Assembly: GCF_000340375.1 (NCBI RefSeq)
Contig: NZ_KB446650.1
Location: forward strand, 20,163-82,071
Direction of reading: 5' to 3'
From: Eggerthia catenaformis OT 569 = DSM 20559
Lineage (GTDB): Bacteria > Bacillota_I > Bacilli_A > Erysipelotrichales > Coprobacillaceae
DNA length: 61,909 nucleotides
Shown here: positions 38,169-49,729 of the stretch, piece after piece
Layout: the number at the start of each line of letters is the position of its first letter
Position numbering within the stretch: position 1 is the stretch's first letter
The notes under the pieces: generated by a model
What the model was told of the DNA's origin: nothing
Seen by the model: the letters and a program-made list of their open reading frames with translations, nothing else
Databases searched by the model: none
Made by a program: the position numbers and the translations under genes

Positions 38169-38489
38169 TTAGATTATTTTTCCTTTATATTTAGAAATAC
38201 CTCCTATGTTTTTAACATGACTATAGCCATTCTTTTTTAAATAAAAACAGGCTCTTTGACTTCTTCCTCCACCTAAGCAATAAATATATAAAGGCTTATC
38301 TTTATCTTTTACTTCCTTAAAAATCATTTGATTAAATACAGATAACGGTATATTAATACTATCAGGTATATGTCCTTCTTGATGTTCATCCTTTTCTCTG
38401 ACATCAATGAGTAAAGCATCTTGAGTATGCTGATACTCTTCTACCCCTTGATTAATATCATATCTTTTAAATAAACTAAATAATCCCAT
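38169..38489 (-). CDS. Rhodanese-like domain protein
   Basis: A 106-residue single-domain rhodanese: ALLIDVREKDEHQEGHIPDSI, then the active-site loop YIYCLGGGRSQRAC with the catalytic cysteine. Such proteins carry sulfur as a persulfide. It is a stand-alone gene with its own terminator. Confidence 0.88.
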   Translation of the reverse strand: MGLFSLFKRYDINQGVEEYQHTQDALLIDVREKDEHQEGHIPDSINIPLSVFNQMIFKEVKDKDKPLYIYCLGGGRSQRACFYLKKNGYSHVKNIGGISKYKGKII

Positions 38490-38670
38490 TGTATATACCT
38501 CTCTTTAATCTTAGTATACACTAAAACATGAAAGGAATATTCTTAATATGATTTGAAATATAAATAAACTTATCAGAGTATAGTTTTGTAAATACTTTTC
38601 TAAAAACACAAAAATATATCCTGATAATAATTCTATACATGATAGAATTATTAAACCTAGCAAATATATC

Positions 38671-38980
38671 TTATGAAAATAATAATAAGAATAATAGAAT
38701 ATGTATTAGTGTAAAGATACATATAAATATTATTGATTTCATAAATATAAGTTTATAAAAATATGAATAGTCTTTTCTTAAAATAACTTGTTCCTGTATT
38801 TCAAAATACTGACTAATCATCAGATAACTTACTTTTAGGTTTAAATAATTTAAAAATAAACTTATAAATATATATATTACTCTTTTAGGAAATGTATAGA
38901 GTATTTTAATGGCATCTTCATAATTAATCTCAAAAACAAACAAGCAGATAAATAACCCTATTATAAAAAAACAGAATACT
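38671..38980 (-). pseudogene. Remnant of an ABC-transporter membrane protein
   Basis: The open part (from about 38943) encodes about 90 residues with two hydrophobic segments and ends in LLFLLLFS. Reading upstream, a frame MKWYKSILFF lines up with it after a shift in a run of seven T (plus strand near 38965-38972), so the start is out of frame. It directly follows the ATPase fragment, as in bacteriocin-type ABC operons. It is short and frameshifted, so it is probably dead. Confidence 0.5.
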
Positions 38981-38981
38981 C

Positions 38982-39096
38982 TTATACCATTTCATCTTTG
39001 ATTAAATGTCCATCACTTAATGTATATTGACTTGTAAAATGAATATCTTCCAAGTAATCATGAGAAGCTATTATAAGAAGATTGTCTATTACATAT
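38982..39096 (-). pseudogene. C-terminal fragment of an ABC-transporter ATPase
   Basis: A minus-strand frame reads DNLLIIASHDYLEDIHF, then TLSDGHLIKDEMV and stop. ASHD is the H-loop that follows Walker B in ABC ATPases, and the DGxLIK ending is typical. The fragment stops abruptly at about 39097, next to a sensor-kinase fragment on the opposite strand. Confidence 0.65.
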
Positions 39097-39097
39097 T

Positions 39098-39307
39098 ATG
39101 ATTAAAAATACTTGTATTACGGATCCTCTAATTAGCAACATTTCATTACAATCTACAAAACAAGATAAAGATAGCCATGGCTATGGTATAAAAACTATTA
39201 AAAATATTGTTGATAAATATCATGGAACAATGCACTATGAGTATTCTATTTATTATTTTACTTGTATATTTATTTATTCAATCAAATTTAAAGAGGAATA
39301 TATATGA
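39098..39307 (+). pseudogene. C-terminal fragment of a GHKL sensor histidine kinase
   Basis: The frame includes LQSTKQDKDSHGYGIKTI, then VDKYHGTM. H-G-Y-G-I/L-K is the G-box of AgrC/ComD-type GHKL kinases. Only about the last 65 residues remain and there is no proper start. Such kinases normally regulate bacteriocin or peptide ABC transporters, like the fragment beside it. Downstream to 39477 I see nothing. Confidence 0.65.
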
Positions 39308-39477
39308 TATGTACCCTCTTTATGAATAATTTATGTTATTGATTAATAAATTCCCATTTCTTATCCCTAATAATAAAAGTAATACATATCATATAAATTA
39401 TTATTTTCAATATTTTGTAATACAAAGAATAAATTTTACAAAAATCATCTTAAAAGCAGCACATTAGTTAAATAGTA

Positions 39478-39508
39478 AAAAGAACTTCTCAATTTGAGAA
39501 GCTCTTTT
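39478..39508 (-). terminator. Terminator of the truncated beta-glucosidase gene
   Basis: CTTCTCAA-TTTGAGAAG extended by AAAAGA/TCTTTT gives a long stem next to the stop codon; on the minus strand it is followed by a T run. Confidence 0.75.
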
Positions 39509-39511
39509 AGT

Positions 39512-40875
<1,364 letters not shown>

Positions 40876-40893
40876 TAGAAATGGAGGGTATTT

Positions 40894-41175
40894 ATGAGAT
40901 GGATATTAAAAATAATCTTATTTCCAATTAGATTGCTGTTAAGTATCCTCACTGCATTTCTGACATTCCTGCTCGGCATAGGAACAACTATTCTATATTT
41001 CTTGATGCTGATGTGTATCGTTGCTGCAATAGGATCATTTATACAAAAAGATATATCACTTGGAATTGAGGCGTTGGTATTAGGATTTTTGTTAAGTCCA
41101 TATGGAATACCCATGGTCGGAGCAACCGTTATAGCCTTTCTTAAAGGTATAAACGAAGTAATAAAATCAATTTGA
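40894..41175 (+). CDS. CD1845-family ICE membrane protein
   Basis: A 93-residue protein with three or so hydrophobic helices: WILKIILFPIRLLLSILTA, then GIGTTILYFLMLMCI and SPYGIPMVGATVIAFLKG. It is typical of the CD1845 family found at the left end of CTn5-like ICEs. An ATGGAGGG site precedes the ATG. The function is unknown. Confidence 0.8.
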   Translation: MRWILKIILFPIRLLLSILTAFLTFLLGIGTTILYFLMLMCIVAAIGSFIQKDISLGIEALVLGFLLSPYGIPMVGATVIAFLKGINEVIKSI

Positions 41176-41198
41176 AAAATTTCATAAAAATGGTTACC

Positions 41199-41232
41199 AA
41201 AGACGATAGAGAAAAAAACTATCGTCTTTTTC
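41199..41232 (+). terminator. Terminator after the CD1845-family gene
   Basis: AAAGACGATAG/CTATCGTCTTT, an 11-base-pair stem, followed by a T-rich run. The downstream rep operon must start after it or by antitermination. Confidence 0.8.
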
Positions 41233-41264
41233 TTTGTAAAATTTTAAGGAAAGGAGGTGAAGCG

Positions 41265-42044
41265 ATGGACTTTGACTATTTCTATAACAGAGAAGCGGAA
41301 AGATTTAATTTCTTAAAAGTTCCGGAGATATTGGTTGATGGAGAAGAATTTAAGGGATTATCTGCCGAAGCAATTATCCTTTATTCCATGCTTTTGAAAC
41401 GAACAGGAATGTCCTTTAAGAATAACTGGATAGACAAGGAAGGTAGAGTATTTATCTATTTCACAGTCGAGGAAATTATGAAAAGAAGAAATATTTCAAA
41501 GCCTACTGCCATAAAAACATTAGATGAGTTAGATAGCAAAAAAGGGATAGGACTGATTGAAAGAGTAAGGCTTGGACTTGGTAAACCGAATATCATATAT
41601 GTCAAAGATTTCATGAGTGTATTTCAGGTAAAAGAAAATGACTTTCAGAAGTTAAAAAACTTTACTTCAGAAGTAAAAGATGTTGACCTCAGAAGTAAAG
41701 AAAATGAACTTCAAGAGGTTAAAAATGTTGACCGTAACTATATAGAGAATAATAAGAGTAAGTATAGTAAGAGAGAATATAGTTTTGGTGTAAACGGACT
41801 TGGAACATTTCAAAATGTATTTTTAGCTGCTGAAGATATATCCGATTTACAAATCATAATGAACTCACAGCTTGATAATTACATTGAAAGGCTATCTGCA
41901 TATATCAAAAGCACCGGAAAGACCTATAAAGACCATAAAGCGACAATCCTTTCTTGGTTTTATAAAGATCAGGGAAGAAGTAAAGAAGTGAAAACATCAA
42001 ATATCCCGACATGGGAAGAATATGATAAAGGAGAACACCTATGA
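41265..42044 (+). CDS. ICE replication initiator RepA (DnaD-like)
   Basis: 259 residues from the ATG at 41265 (MDFDYFYNREAERFNFLKVP), preceded by AAAGGAGGTG. The frame upstream to 41172 runs through the terminator. The N-terminal replication-initiator-A domain has winged-helix features (FYTVEEIMKRRNISKPTAIK-like segment). The C-terminal DnaD-like helix region has TYKDHKATILSWF. It is followed without a gap by the DnaC-like loader, as in Tn1549-type ICEs that replicate autonomously. Confidence 0.85.
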   Translation: MDFDYFYNREAERFNFLKVPEILVDGEEFKGLSAEAIILYSMLLKRTGMSFKNNWIDKEGRVFIYFTVEEIMKRRNISKPTAIKTLDELDSKKGIGLIERVRLGLGKPNIIYVKDFMSVFQVKENDFQKLKNFTSEVKDVDLRSKENELQEVKNVDRNYIENNKSKYSKREYSFGVNGLGTFQNVFLAAEDISDLQIIMNSQLDNYIERLSAYIKSTGKTYKDHKATILSWFYKDQGRSKEVKTSNIPTWEEYDKGEHL

Positions 42045-42892
42045 TGAAAGAATTAGAAAAAGTAATGATAGAAGATGTAGAGTATTCTTACGATCCTGAA
42101 AAAGAATATATCAAGAATGGACACGCATTTTGTAAAGTTTGTCATGAAAGAAAAGACGGAAAAGTGATGGAGTTCTTTGATAACAAGATGATATTTAAGA
42201 CTGCTTGTAAATGCGATAGAAATAGAGAAGCAAAAGAAAAAGAAAGACAAAAGCAGCTGGAGATTGAACGATTAAAGAGTAGCTGCTTTAACTCTATTAT
42301 TCAGTGGTCATACACATTTGAAAATTATCAGGGAGAAGAAAATCAAAGCCTTATCATTGCAAAGAACTTTGTAAAAGACTATGAGGAAATGAAAAAGGAA
42401 AATATAGGAATTTTGTTTTATGGTTCGGTAGGTAGTGGAAAGACATACCTTGCTTGTTCTATCGCCAATGCTCTAATTGAACAATATCAGGTAGGGGTTA
42501 AGATAAGAAATTTTGCACAGATTATCAATGAGCTGCAAAAGGGAGGATTTGATTTTGACAAGAACGCATATATTGAATCTCTTGTAAATATTTCCGTTCT
42601 TATCTTGGATGATTTAGGAATTGAAAGAGATACAAGCTATGCTAAAGAGCAGGTATATAACATTGTTAATAACAGGTACTTAAAACAAAAACCGACTATT
42701 TTCACCACAAACCTTTCTTACGACACAATTGTAAATTGTACAGAAAGTGTGGAGTATCAGAGGATTTATTCACGAATTATAGAGATGTGTATTCCTGTTA
42801 TGGTTGTAGGAGAAGATTTTAGAAAGGCTATTCAAAAGGATAAGCTGGCTCGTAATAAAGAGAGGTTACTGAACGGAGGTGAGAGAACTTGA
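42041..42892 (+). CDS. DnaC-like helicase-loader ATPase
   Basis: 283 residues with an N-terminal cysteine cluster (FCKVCHERKDG, TACKCDRN) and an AAA+ core: Walker A LFYGSVGSGKTYLACSIAN, Walker B LILDDLGIERDT, sensor region FTTNLSYDT. It probably loads the host helicase at the ICE origin. Its start overlaps the repA stop. Confidence 0.9.
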   Translation: MMKELEKVMIEDVEYSYDPEKEYIKNGHAFCKVCHERKDGKVMEFFDNKMIFKTACKCDRNREAKEKERQKQLEIERLKSSCFNSIIQWSYTFENYQGEENQSLIIAKNFVKDYEEMKKENIGILFYGSVGSGKTYLACSIANALIEQYQVGVKIRNFAQIINELQKGGFDFDKNAYIESLVNISVLILDDLGIERDTSYAKEQVYNIVNNRYLKQKPTIFTTNLSYDTIVNCTESVEYQRIYSRIIEMCIPVMVVGEDFRKAIQKDKLARNKERLLNGGERT

Positions 42893-43374
42893 TCAATGAA
42901 GAAATAGCAAGAAAAACGCTGAATATGGAAGTAAGAGCTGCTAAAGTAACAGGAAAGCTAATTCTGAACTTATTAAAGAAACTGATGAAAGAAGCAGAAA
43001 AGCTTGGAGGACTTGAAAAACTTGTAAATAGCAACGGAAATGAAGTAAAGCTAAAAGATATGGTAAAAAAAGGACAGCTTGAAGAAATTCCGGTTGAAGA
43101 AACGGAGCTGAAAGAACTGAAAAAAGAGCTAAATAGATACGGTGTTAAGTTTTCGGTGATAAAAGATAAGGAAACGGGTAAATTCTCAGTATTTTTCCAA
43201 GCCAAAGATATGAAAGTAATGGACAAAGCATTTAAGCACGCTCTTTCCGAATCAGAAAAGAAAACGGAAAGAAAGGAGTCCATTCATAAGAATATTGAAA
43301 AGTTCAAGGAAATGGCAAAGAACTCTGTTTCTAAGGATAAAGTTAAGAATAAACAGAAGGAGCAGAGCCTATGA
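42889..43374 (+). CDS. PcfB-family conjugation protein (DUF3801)
   Basis: 161 residues, TTG start at 42889 after CGGAGG, overlapping the ATPase gene. The protein is rich in Lys/Glu and contains LKELKKELNRYGVKFSVIKD, then FSVFFQAKDMKVMDKAFK, typical of PcfB/DUF3801. PcfB links the relaxosome to the VirD4-type coupling protein encoded just downstream. Confidence 0.85.
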   Translation: MINEEIARKTLNMEVRAAKVTGKLILNLLKKLMKEAEKLGGLEKLVNSNGNEVKLKDMVKKGQLEEIPVEETELKELKKELNRYGVKFSVIKDKETGKFSVFFQAKDMKVMDKAFKHALSESEKKTERKESIHKNIEKFKEMAKNSVSKDKVKNKQKEQSL

Positions 43375-44354
43375 TAGATAAGATATTAAAGGACATCAAA
43401 GGCTTATTTAAGGTGCAAGATAAGGTAAAGTTTCTAAAGCAGAACATTCCCTATCTTGCATTTTTCTATATAGGTAATATCTTTTCACATCATGTAAGAG
43501 CCTATATAGGTGGCGATATTATTGACAAAATTTTTCAAGGGATATTAGAGATTAATACGATGAGCTTTCTTCCAAGCCTTCATCCTACGGATATTATAAT
43601 GGGCGTGGTAGTAGCTGTTTTAATCAAAATTATCGTATATACCAAAGGGAAAAATGCTAAAAAGTTTAGACAGGGGAAAGAGTATGGCTCAGCAAGATGG
43701 GGAACGAAAAAAGATATAGAGCCATATATGGATGAAAAGTTTCAAAATAATATTTTGCTTACTCAAACTGAGCGATTAACAATGAATGGTAGACCATCTA
43801 ATCCTAAGTATGCAAGAAATAAGAATGTTCTTGTCATCGGTGGATCAGGAAGTGGAAAAACGAGATTTTATGTAAAACCGAATCTTATGCAGATGCACTC
43901 GTCATATTGTGTAACCGATCCTAAAGGAACGATAGTCCTTGAGTGCGGTAAGATGCTTGAAGATAACGGATATGAGATAAAAATCTTAAATACAATTAAC
44001 TTCAAAAAGAGCATGAAGTACAATCCATTCGCTTATCTCAGAAGTGAAAAAGATATACTCAAATTAGTACAGACAATCATCGCAAACACCAAGGGAGAGG
44101 GCGAAAAAGCAGGTGAAGATTTTTGGGTCAAAGCTGAAAAGCTCTACTATACAGCCCTTATCGGCTACATCTTCTATGAAGCTCCAAAAGAAGAAAAGAA
44201 CTTTGCAACACTTCTCGATATGATAGACGCTTCAGAAGTTAGAGAAGATGATGAAACCTATATGAATCCGATAGACAGACTCTTTGAAGCACTGGAAAGG
44301 AAAGAGCCTACACACTTTGCAGTGAAGCAATATAAAAAATACAAATTGGCTGCT

Positions 44355-44357
44355 GGA
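44355..44357. other. Left attachment core (GGA) of the nested element
   Basis: GGA ends the upstream host homology and recurs at 61757-61759. The split coupling-protein gene fixes the junction to these bases. TnpX/TndX-type recombinases cross over at a GA dinucleotide. Confidence 0.9.
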
Positions 44358-44361
44358 GTAA

Positions 44362-44367
44362 TAGAAT
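44362..44367 (+). promoter_or_regulatory. Left half of the circle-junction promoter (-10 TAGAAT)
   Basis: TAGAAT is four bases inside the left end. In the integrated state the position 17 bases upstream is ATACAA (44339-44344), a poor -35. In the circular form the right-end TTGACA is placed exactly 17 bases upstream, so the promoter for tnpX exists only after excision. Confidence 0.8.
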
Positions 44368-44429
44368 TAAGGAGAACACTTAATCACTATTTTAGTGAAA
44401 TATGTACTTCTTAATTCTTTTTTTATTGA

Positions 44430-46283
<1,854 letters not shown>

Positions 46284-46316
46284 TATTCATATTAAGACGG
46301 TAGTTATTATCATGAA

Positions 46317-46350
46317 GTTAGTTGACATTAACTAACAAGAGGAGTATAAT
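46317..46350 (+). promoter_or_regulatory. Promoter of the tetR-ECF-MATE operon with overlapping operator
   Basis: A perfect inverted repeat, GTTAGTT-N6-AACTAAC (46317-46336), covers the -35 box TTGACA (46322-46327). TATAAT follows at 46345-46350, exactly 17 bases downstream. A regulator bound to the palindrome would exclude polymerase. A small hairpin CGACA-GTAG-TGTCG with a T run lies at the expected transcript start (46357-46376). Confidence 0.88.
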
Positions 46351-46403
46351 AAAATTCGACAGTAGTGTCGGTTTTTATTACGATATGAAAAGAGGTCTTT
46401 ATT

Positions 46404-46994
46404 TTGAAAGAAGAAAAACAAAAAGTTGGACAAATTAGAAAAAAAGAGATTCGAGAAGCTGCAAAGAAATGCTTTCTAAATAAAGGGTTTCAACTTACAA
46501 CAATGGAAGATGTTATCACAGAGGTAGGAATGAGTAGAGGGGGTGTTTATCATCATTATGCAAGTACAAATGAAATGCTTAAAGACTTAATGCTTGATGG
46601 TAATGATTATAGAAACAACTTGATAAATGAGTATTTAAAAAACAATCGAGGAAAAGATAAATATCAGCAAATGGGTGATATTTTGGTTGATAAGTCGCTG
46701 GCTGATACAGAATTGATGAGATTGTATACACTCCTTTTACAAGCAAAAAAATATAATCAGGATTTGGAAAAATTGTATCAAGAATTGAAACTTAATACGA
46801 CTAATGAGCTAAGTTTAATCGCCAAGCAGCTTGGAATTAAGGCGGATATATTTGGTGACGGTTTTTTAGTGAATTATATCAATGGATTGATATTAAGTTC
46901 TGAAGTTCTCTGTGCAAGAAATTCTTTTTCACAACATAAAAAATACATAAAAGAAACAATGGTAAATTACATTGTTGATATTGACAAGAGATAG
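46404..46994 (+). CDS. TetR-family transcriptional regulator
   Basis: 196 residues, TTG start after an AGAGG site. The N-terminal helix-turn-helix reads REAAKKCFLNKGFQLTTMED then VGMSRGGVYHHYASTNEM, standard for TetR. The C-terminal ligand domain is unlike any I recognise. It is the first gene after the palindromic promoter, so autoregulation is likely, and a related palindrome precedes the hydrolase operon at 51906. Downstream genes code for transport proteins, as is common for TetR repressors that sense an exported compound. Confidence 0.92.
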   Translation: MKEEKQKVGQIRKKEIREAAKKCFLNKGFQLTTMEDVITEVGMSRGGVYHHYASTNEMLKDLMLDGNDYRNNLINEYLKNNRGKDKYQQMGDILVDKSLADTELMRLYTLLLQAKKYNQDLEKLYQELKLNTTNELSLIAKQLGIKADIFGDGFLVNYINGLILSSEVLCARNSFSQHKKYIKETMVNYIVDIDKR

Positions 46995-47005
46995 GGAGGT
47001 TTAAA

Positions 47006-47593
47006 ATGAGTAAACGATTAGAAGTAAAGGATTTAATCAATATAGGATTATTTTCCGTATTAGGTTTTGTATTTATGATGATAGGATCATTTTTAGCAAT
47101 GGTTCCAGTTTTAATGCCGGTTGTTCCATTGGCACAAGGTATTTTGGTAGGACCGGTAAATATGTTGTATTCTACTAAAATTAAGAAAAGAGGAATGGTA
47201 TTTATTCAATCATTACTTATTGCATTAGTATATGTTGCTATGGGACATGGACCTTGGGCATTATTAACTGCTGTTATTGCAGGTGTTATTGCTGAAGTTA
47301 TTTTGAAATCAGGAGAATATACGGATGTTAATAAGGCAAGATTAGCATTTTCTATTGCTCCACTTTGCACAATAGGAAATTGGTTGCCAATTTTTATATC
47401 AAGAAATGAATATGTCAAGCAGATGTTAGAGCAAGGATATAATCAAGAATTTATTGATAAGATGCTTAGTGTAATGCCGAATTGGATTATTGTCGTAATG
47501 GCAATAGGTGGAATTATAGGAGCATATATTGGTTGTAGTATAGGAATGGCTTTCCTGAAAAAACATTTTAAAAAGGCTGGTATGGAAAAATAA
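47006..47593 (+). CDS. ECF transporter S component, MptD family
   Basis: 195 residues with about five membrane helices. It starts KRLEVKDLINIGLFSVLGF and contains AMVPVLMPVVPLAQGILVGP, then GHGPWALLTAVIAG, matching the MptD-type S components. S components bind the substrate inside the membrane; this one's ligand is unknown. It is 11 bases after tetR and directly upstream of the T and A components. Confidence 0.85.
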   Translation: MSKRLEVKDLINIGLFSVLGFVFMMIGSFLAMVPVLMPVVPLAQGILVGPVNMLYSTKIKKRGMVFIQSLLIALVYVAMGHGPWALLTAVIAGVIAEVILKSGEYTDVNKARLAFSIAPLCTIGNWLPIFISRNEYVKQMLEQGYNQEFIDKMLSVMPNWIIVVMAIGGIIGAYIGCSIGMAFLKKHFKKAGMEK

Positions 47594-47613
47594 GGATTCA
47601 TAAGGAGTTAAGG

Positions 47614-48315
47614 ATGACAATCAAACTTGATTTTCGTACAAAACTTTTTATGACAATAGTTCTTTCATATGTGATGGTTTTGGGCAATATTCAAGTAAAG
47701 TATTTCTTGCAAGCCCTTATAATATCCGTAATTCCGATAGTGCTTTTAATAAATACAAAACATACAAGAGTAGCTATTATTGGGATGGCTACTCTTGTGT
47801 TCGTTTATGGTGCTGATAGATTTTTAATGAAATTAGAATACAGTCCCTTGGTAGCGATTTTACTGATATTAGTAATGGTTGTTAAGAAAATACTTCCCGC
47901 ATTTTTAATGGGGAAATATACCATACTCACATCAAATGTAGGGGAAAGTATTTATTCATTGAAAAAAATGAAATGTCCCGATGAAATAGCAATACCATTG
48001 ACTGTGATGGTTCGTTTCTTTTATGCCGCAAGGATTGATTATAGCCAGATAAAAAAAGCCATGCGTTTGAGAGGACTAACGCTTAAAAAGTTAATAAAAA
48101 ATCCAATTCTATTATTTGAATATAGATTAGTGCCACTATTGATGTGTTTGTCTAAGACGGCAGATGATTTAACAGTATCCGCAATGACAAAAGGGTTAGC
48201 TGTTAATCAAAAGCGAACAAGTATTAGTGAATCTCGCATTGGTGGCATTGATTGCATATTTTTTGTGATAATGGTATGGGCAATCTATTTATATATAAGG
48301 GGTAAGTATGCTTAG
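47614..48315 (+). CDS. ECF transporter T component (CbiQ/EcfT type)
   Basis: 233 residues: MTIKLDFRTKLFMTIVLSYV, several membrane helices, and the two coupling motifs near the cytoplasmic helices, AMRLRGLTLKK and DLTVSAMTKGLA. Such T components join the S component to the ATPases. It overlaps the ATPase gene by 8 bases. Confidence 0.88.
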   Translation: MTIKLDFRTKLFMTIVLSYVMVLGNIQVKYFLQALIISVIPIVLLINTKHTRVAIIGMATLVFVYGADRFLMKLEYSPLVAILLILVMVVKKILPAFLMGKYTILTSNVGESIYSLKKMKCPDEIAIPLTVMVRFFYAARIDYSQIKKAMRLRGLTLKKLIKNPILLFEYRLVPLLMCLSKTADDLTVSAMTKGLAVNQKRTSISESRIGGIDCIFFVIMVWAIYLYIRGKYA

Positions 48316-49705
48316 TTTACAAAATTTAGTATTAAAGTTTGATGGAGAAAGCATATTAGAAAATATAAATCTAAATTTCAAACCCGGAGAGGTAACTGTT
48401 ATAACGGGACACTCAGGTACGGGGAAAAGTAGTTTGTTAAAAGTAATAAACGGCATTATTCCCGAATATGATTGTGGAGATGTAAAAGGAGATGTTTTAT
48501 ACAAGGACAAATCTTTATTAGGGATGAGTATATTAGAACGATCCAAGTTTATATCTACAGTGTTTCAAAATCCTAAAACACAATTTTATTGTATCAATTC
48601 TACAGATGAATTAGCTTTTCAATTAGAAAATAGGTGTATAGAAAGAAATTTAATTTTAGATAAAATACACTATTATTCAGATGTTTTAGGTAGTAAAGAT
48701 TTGTTGGACAAGAATATTTTTGAACTATCCGGTGGAGAAAAGCAGCTAATTGCTATAACTGCCAGTGGAATTTCAGAAAATGAAATTATTCTTTTAGATG
48801 AACCGTCCTCATCTTTGGATTATGAATCAATTAAGAACTTAAAAAGAGCTATTATTGAGCTAAAAAAAAGAAATAAAATCATAATCCTTGTCGAGCATAG
48901 ATTATTTTATTTGAAAGACATTGTAGACAAGCTGTGTGTAATAGAAAACAAAACTTTTAAAGAATACACGAAAGAATATTTTAGTGATGATTTTTTTGAA
49001 AGAGTTTCAGAAAAACATAATTTGAGAAATTTTAATGAAATTTTCAAGAGTGATTTCTTAAATAGACAATATGAAAAAGTAGATATGTTACAAAAAAATA
49101 CTCCATCAAACTTTGCTAATAGGTCAATAACATGTCTACATTTCAAAAAAACATATGATAAGAATACAATTTTTGATTTTAGTGTTTCTTTTAATACCGG
49201 GATAAATTTCATTATTGGACAAAACGGTGTTGGGAAAAGTACTTTTATCAATTTACTTATGGGAACTATGAAAGGCAAGGGAGAAGTTTTTTATAAGGGA
49301 GAAAAGCTCAAAAAACGGTACGAGAATATCTTTGCAGTCATGCAAGATGTTAATTATCAACTTTTCACAGAATCTGTATGGCAGGAACTTGGAACAGTTA
49401 CAAAACAGGATGATTTGAAAAATGAAGCCTTAAGAAAGGTACATTTATTTAATAAAAAAGAAATGCACCCAAGTTCGTTATCGGGTGGAGAAAAACAGAG
49501 ATTGTTGCTTGCTATGTCTATGGTAAGTCGAAAACCAATCATAGTGTTTGATGAGCCAACGAGTGGACTTTGCAAAATGCAAATGGATATTTTGATTGGA
49601 TTTTTAAACCAAATGGTAGAGCAAGGAAAAACTATTATTATAATCACGCATGATTTTGAATTTATAAAACAGTGCGATGGTGCAATATATGAATTTACAA
49701 AATAA
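48308..49705 (+). CDS. ECF transporter duplicated ATPase
   Basis: 465 residues with two ABC domains in one chain. Domain 1 has GHSGTGKSSLLKVINGI, LSGGEKQLIAITA and EIILLDEPSSSLD. Domain 2 has GQNGVGKSTFINLLMG, LSGGEKQRLLLA and IIVFDEPTSG. All motors of an ECF importer are therefore supplied without EcfA1/A2 genes. The domain pair and the adjacent S and T genes make the unit self-contained. Confidence 0.92.
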   Translation: MLSLQNLVLKFDGESILENINLNFKPGEVTVITGHSGTGKSSLLKVINGIIPEYDCGDVKGDVLYKDKSLLGMSILERSKFISTVFQNPKTQFYCINSTDELAFQLENRCIERNLILDKIHYYSDVLGSKDLLDKNIFELSGGEKQLIAITASGISENEIILLDEPSSSLDYESIKNLKRAIIELKKRNKIIILVEHRLFYLKDIVDKLCVIENKTFKEYTKEYFSDDFFERVSEKHNLRNFNEIFKSDFLNRQYEKVDMLQKNTPSNFANRSITCLHFKKTYDKNTIFDFSVSFNTGINFIIGQNGVGKSTFINLLMGTMKGKGEVFYKGEKLKKRYENIFAVMQDVNYQLFTESVWQELGTVTKQDDLKNEALRKVHLFNKKEMHPSSLSGGEKQRLLLAMSMVSRKPIIVFDEPTSGLCKMQMDILIGFLNQMVEQGKTIIIITHDFEFIKQCDGAIYEFTK

Positions 49706-49729
49706 ATATAAGTAAAGGAGAGCAATACG

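Larger units (their letters stand above)
43371..44414 (+). pseudogene. VirD4-type coupling protein, 5' part, split by the nested element
   Basis: The coupling ATPase brings DNA to the conjugation channel. N-terminal membrane helices precede GKEYGSARWGTKKDIEPYM and Walker A VIGGSGSGKTRFYVKPNL. Genuine coupling-protein sequence ends with YKKYKLAAG at the GGA codon 44355-44357. The next residues (VIELRRTLNHYF and so on to the stop) come from the inserted element. The missing remainder resumes at 61757 in the same frame, so the gene is interrupted but not decayed. Confidence 0.95.

Noticed and set aside
44370-44414. The last residues of the coupling-protein frame as a natural C-terminus
   Set aside because: They come from the inserted element's left end and have no match to the family; the real continuation is at 61757.
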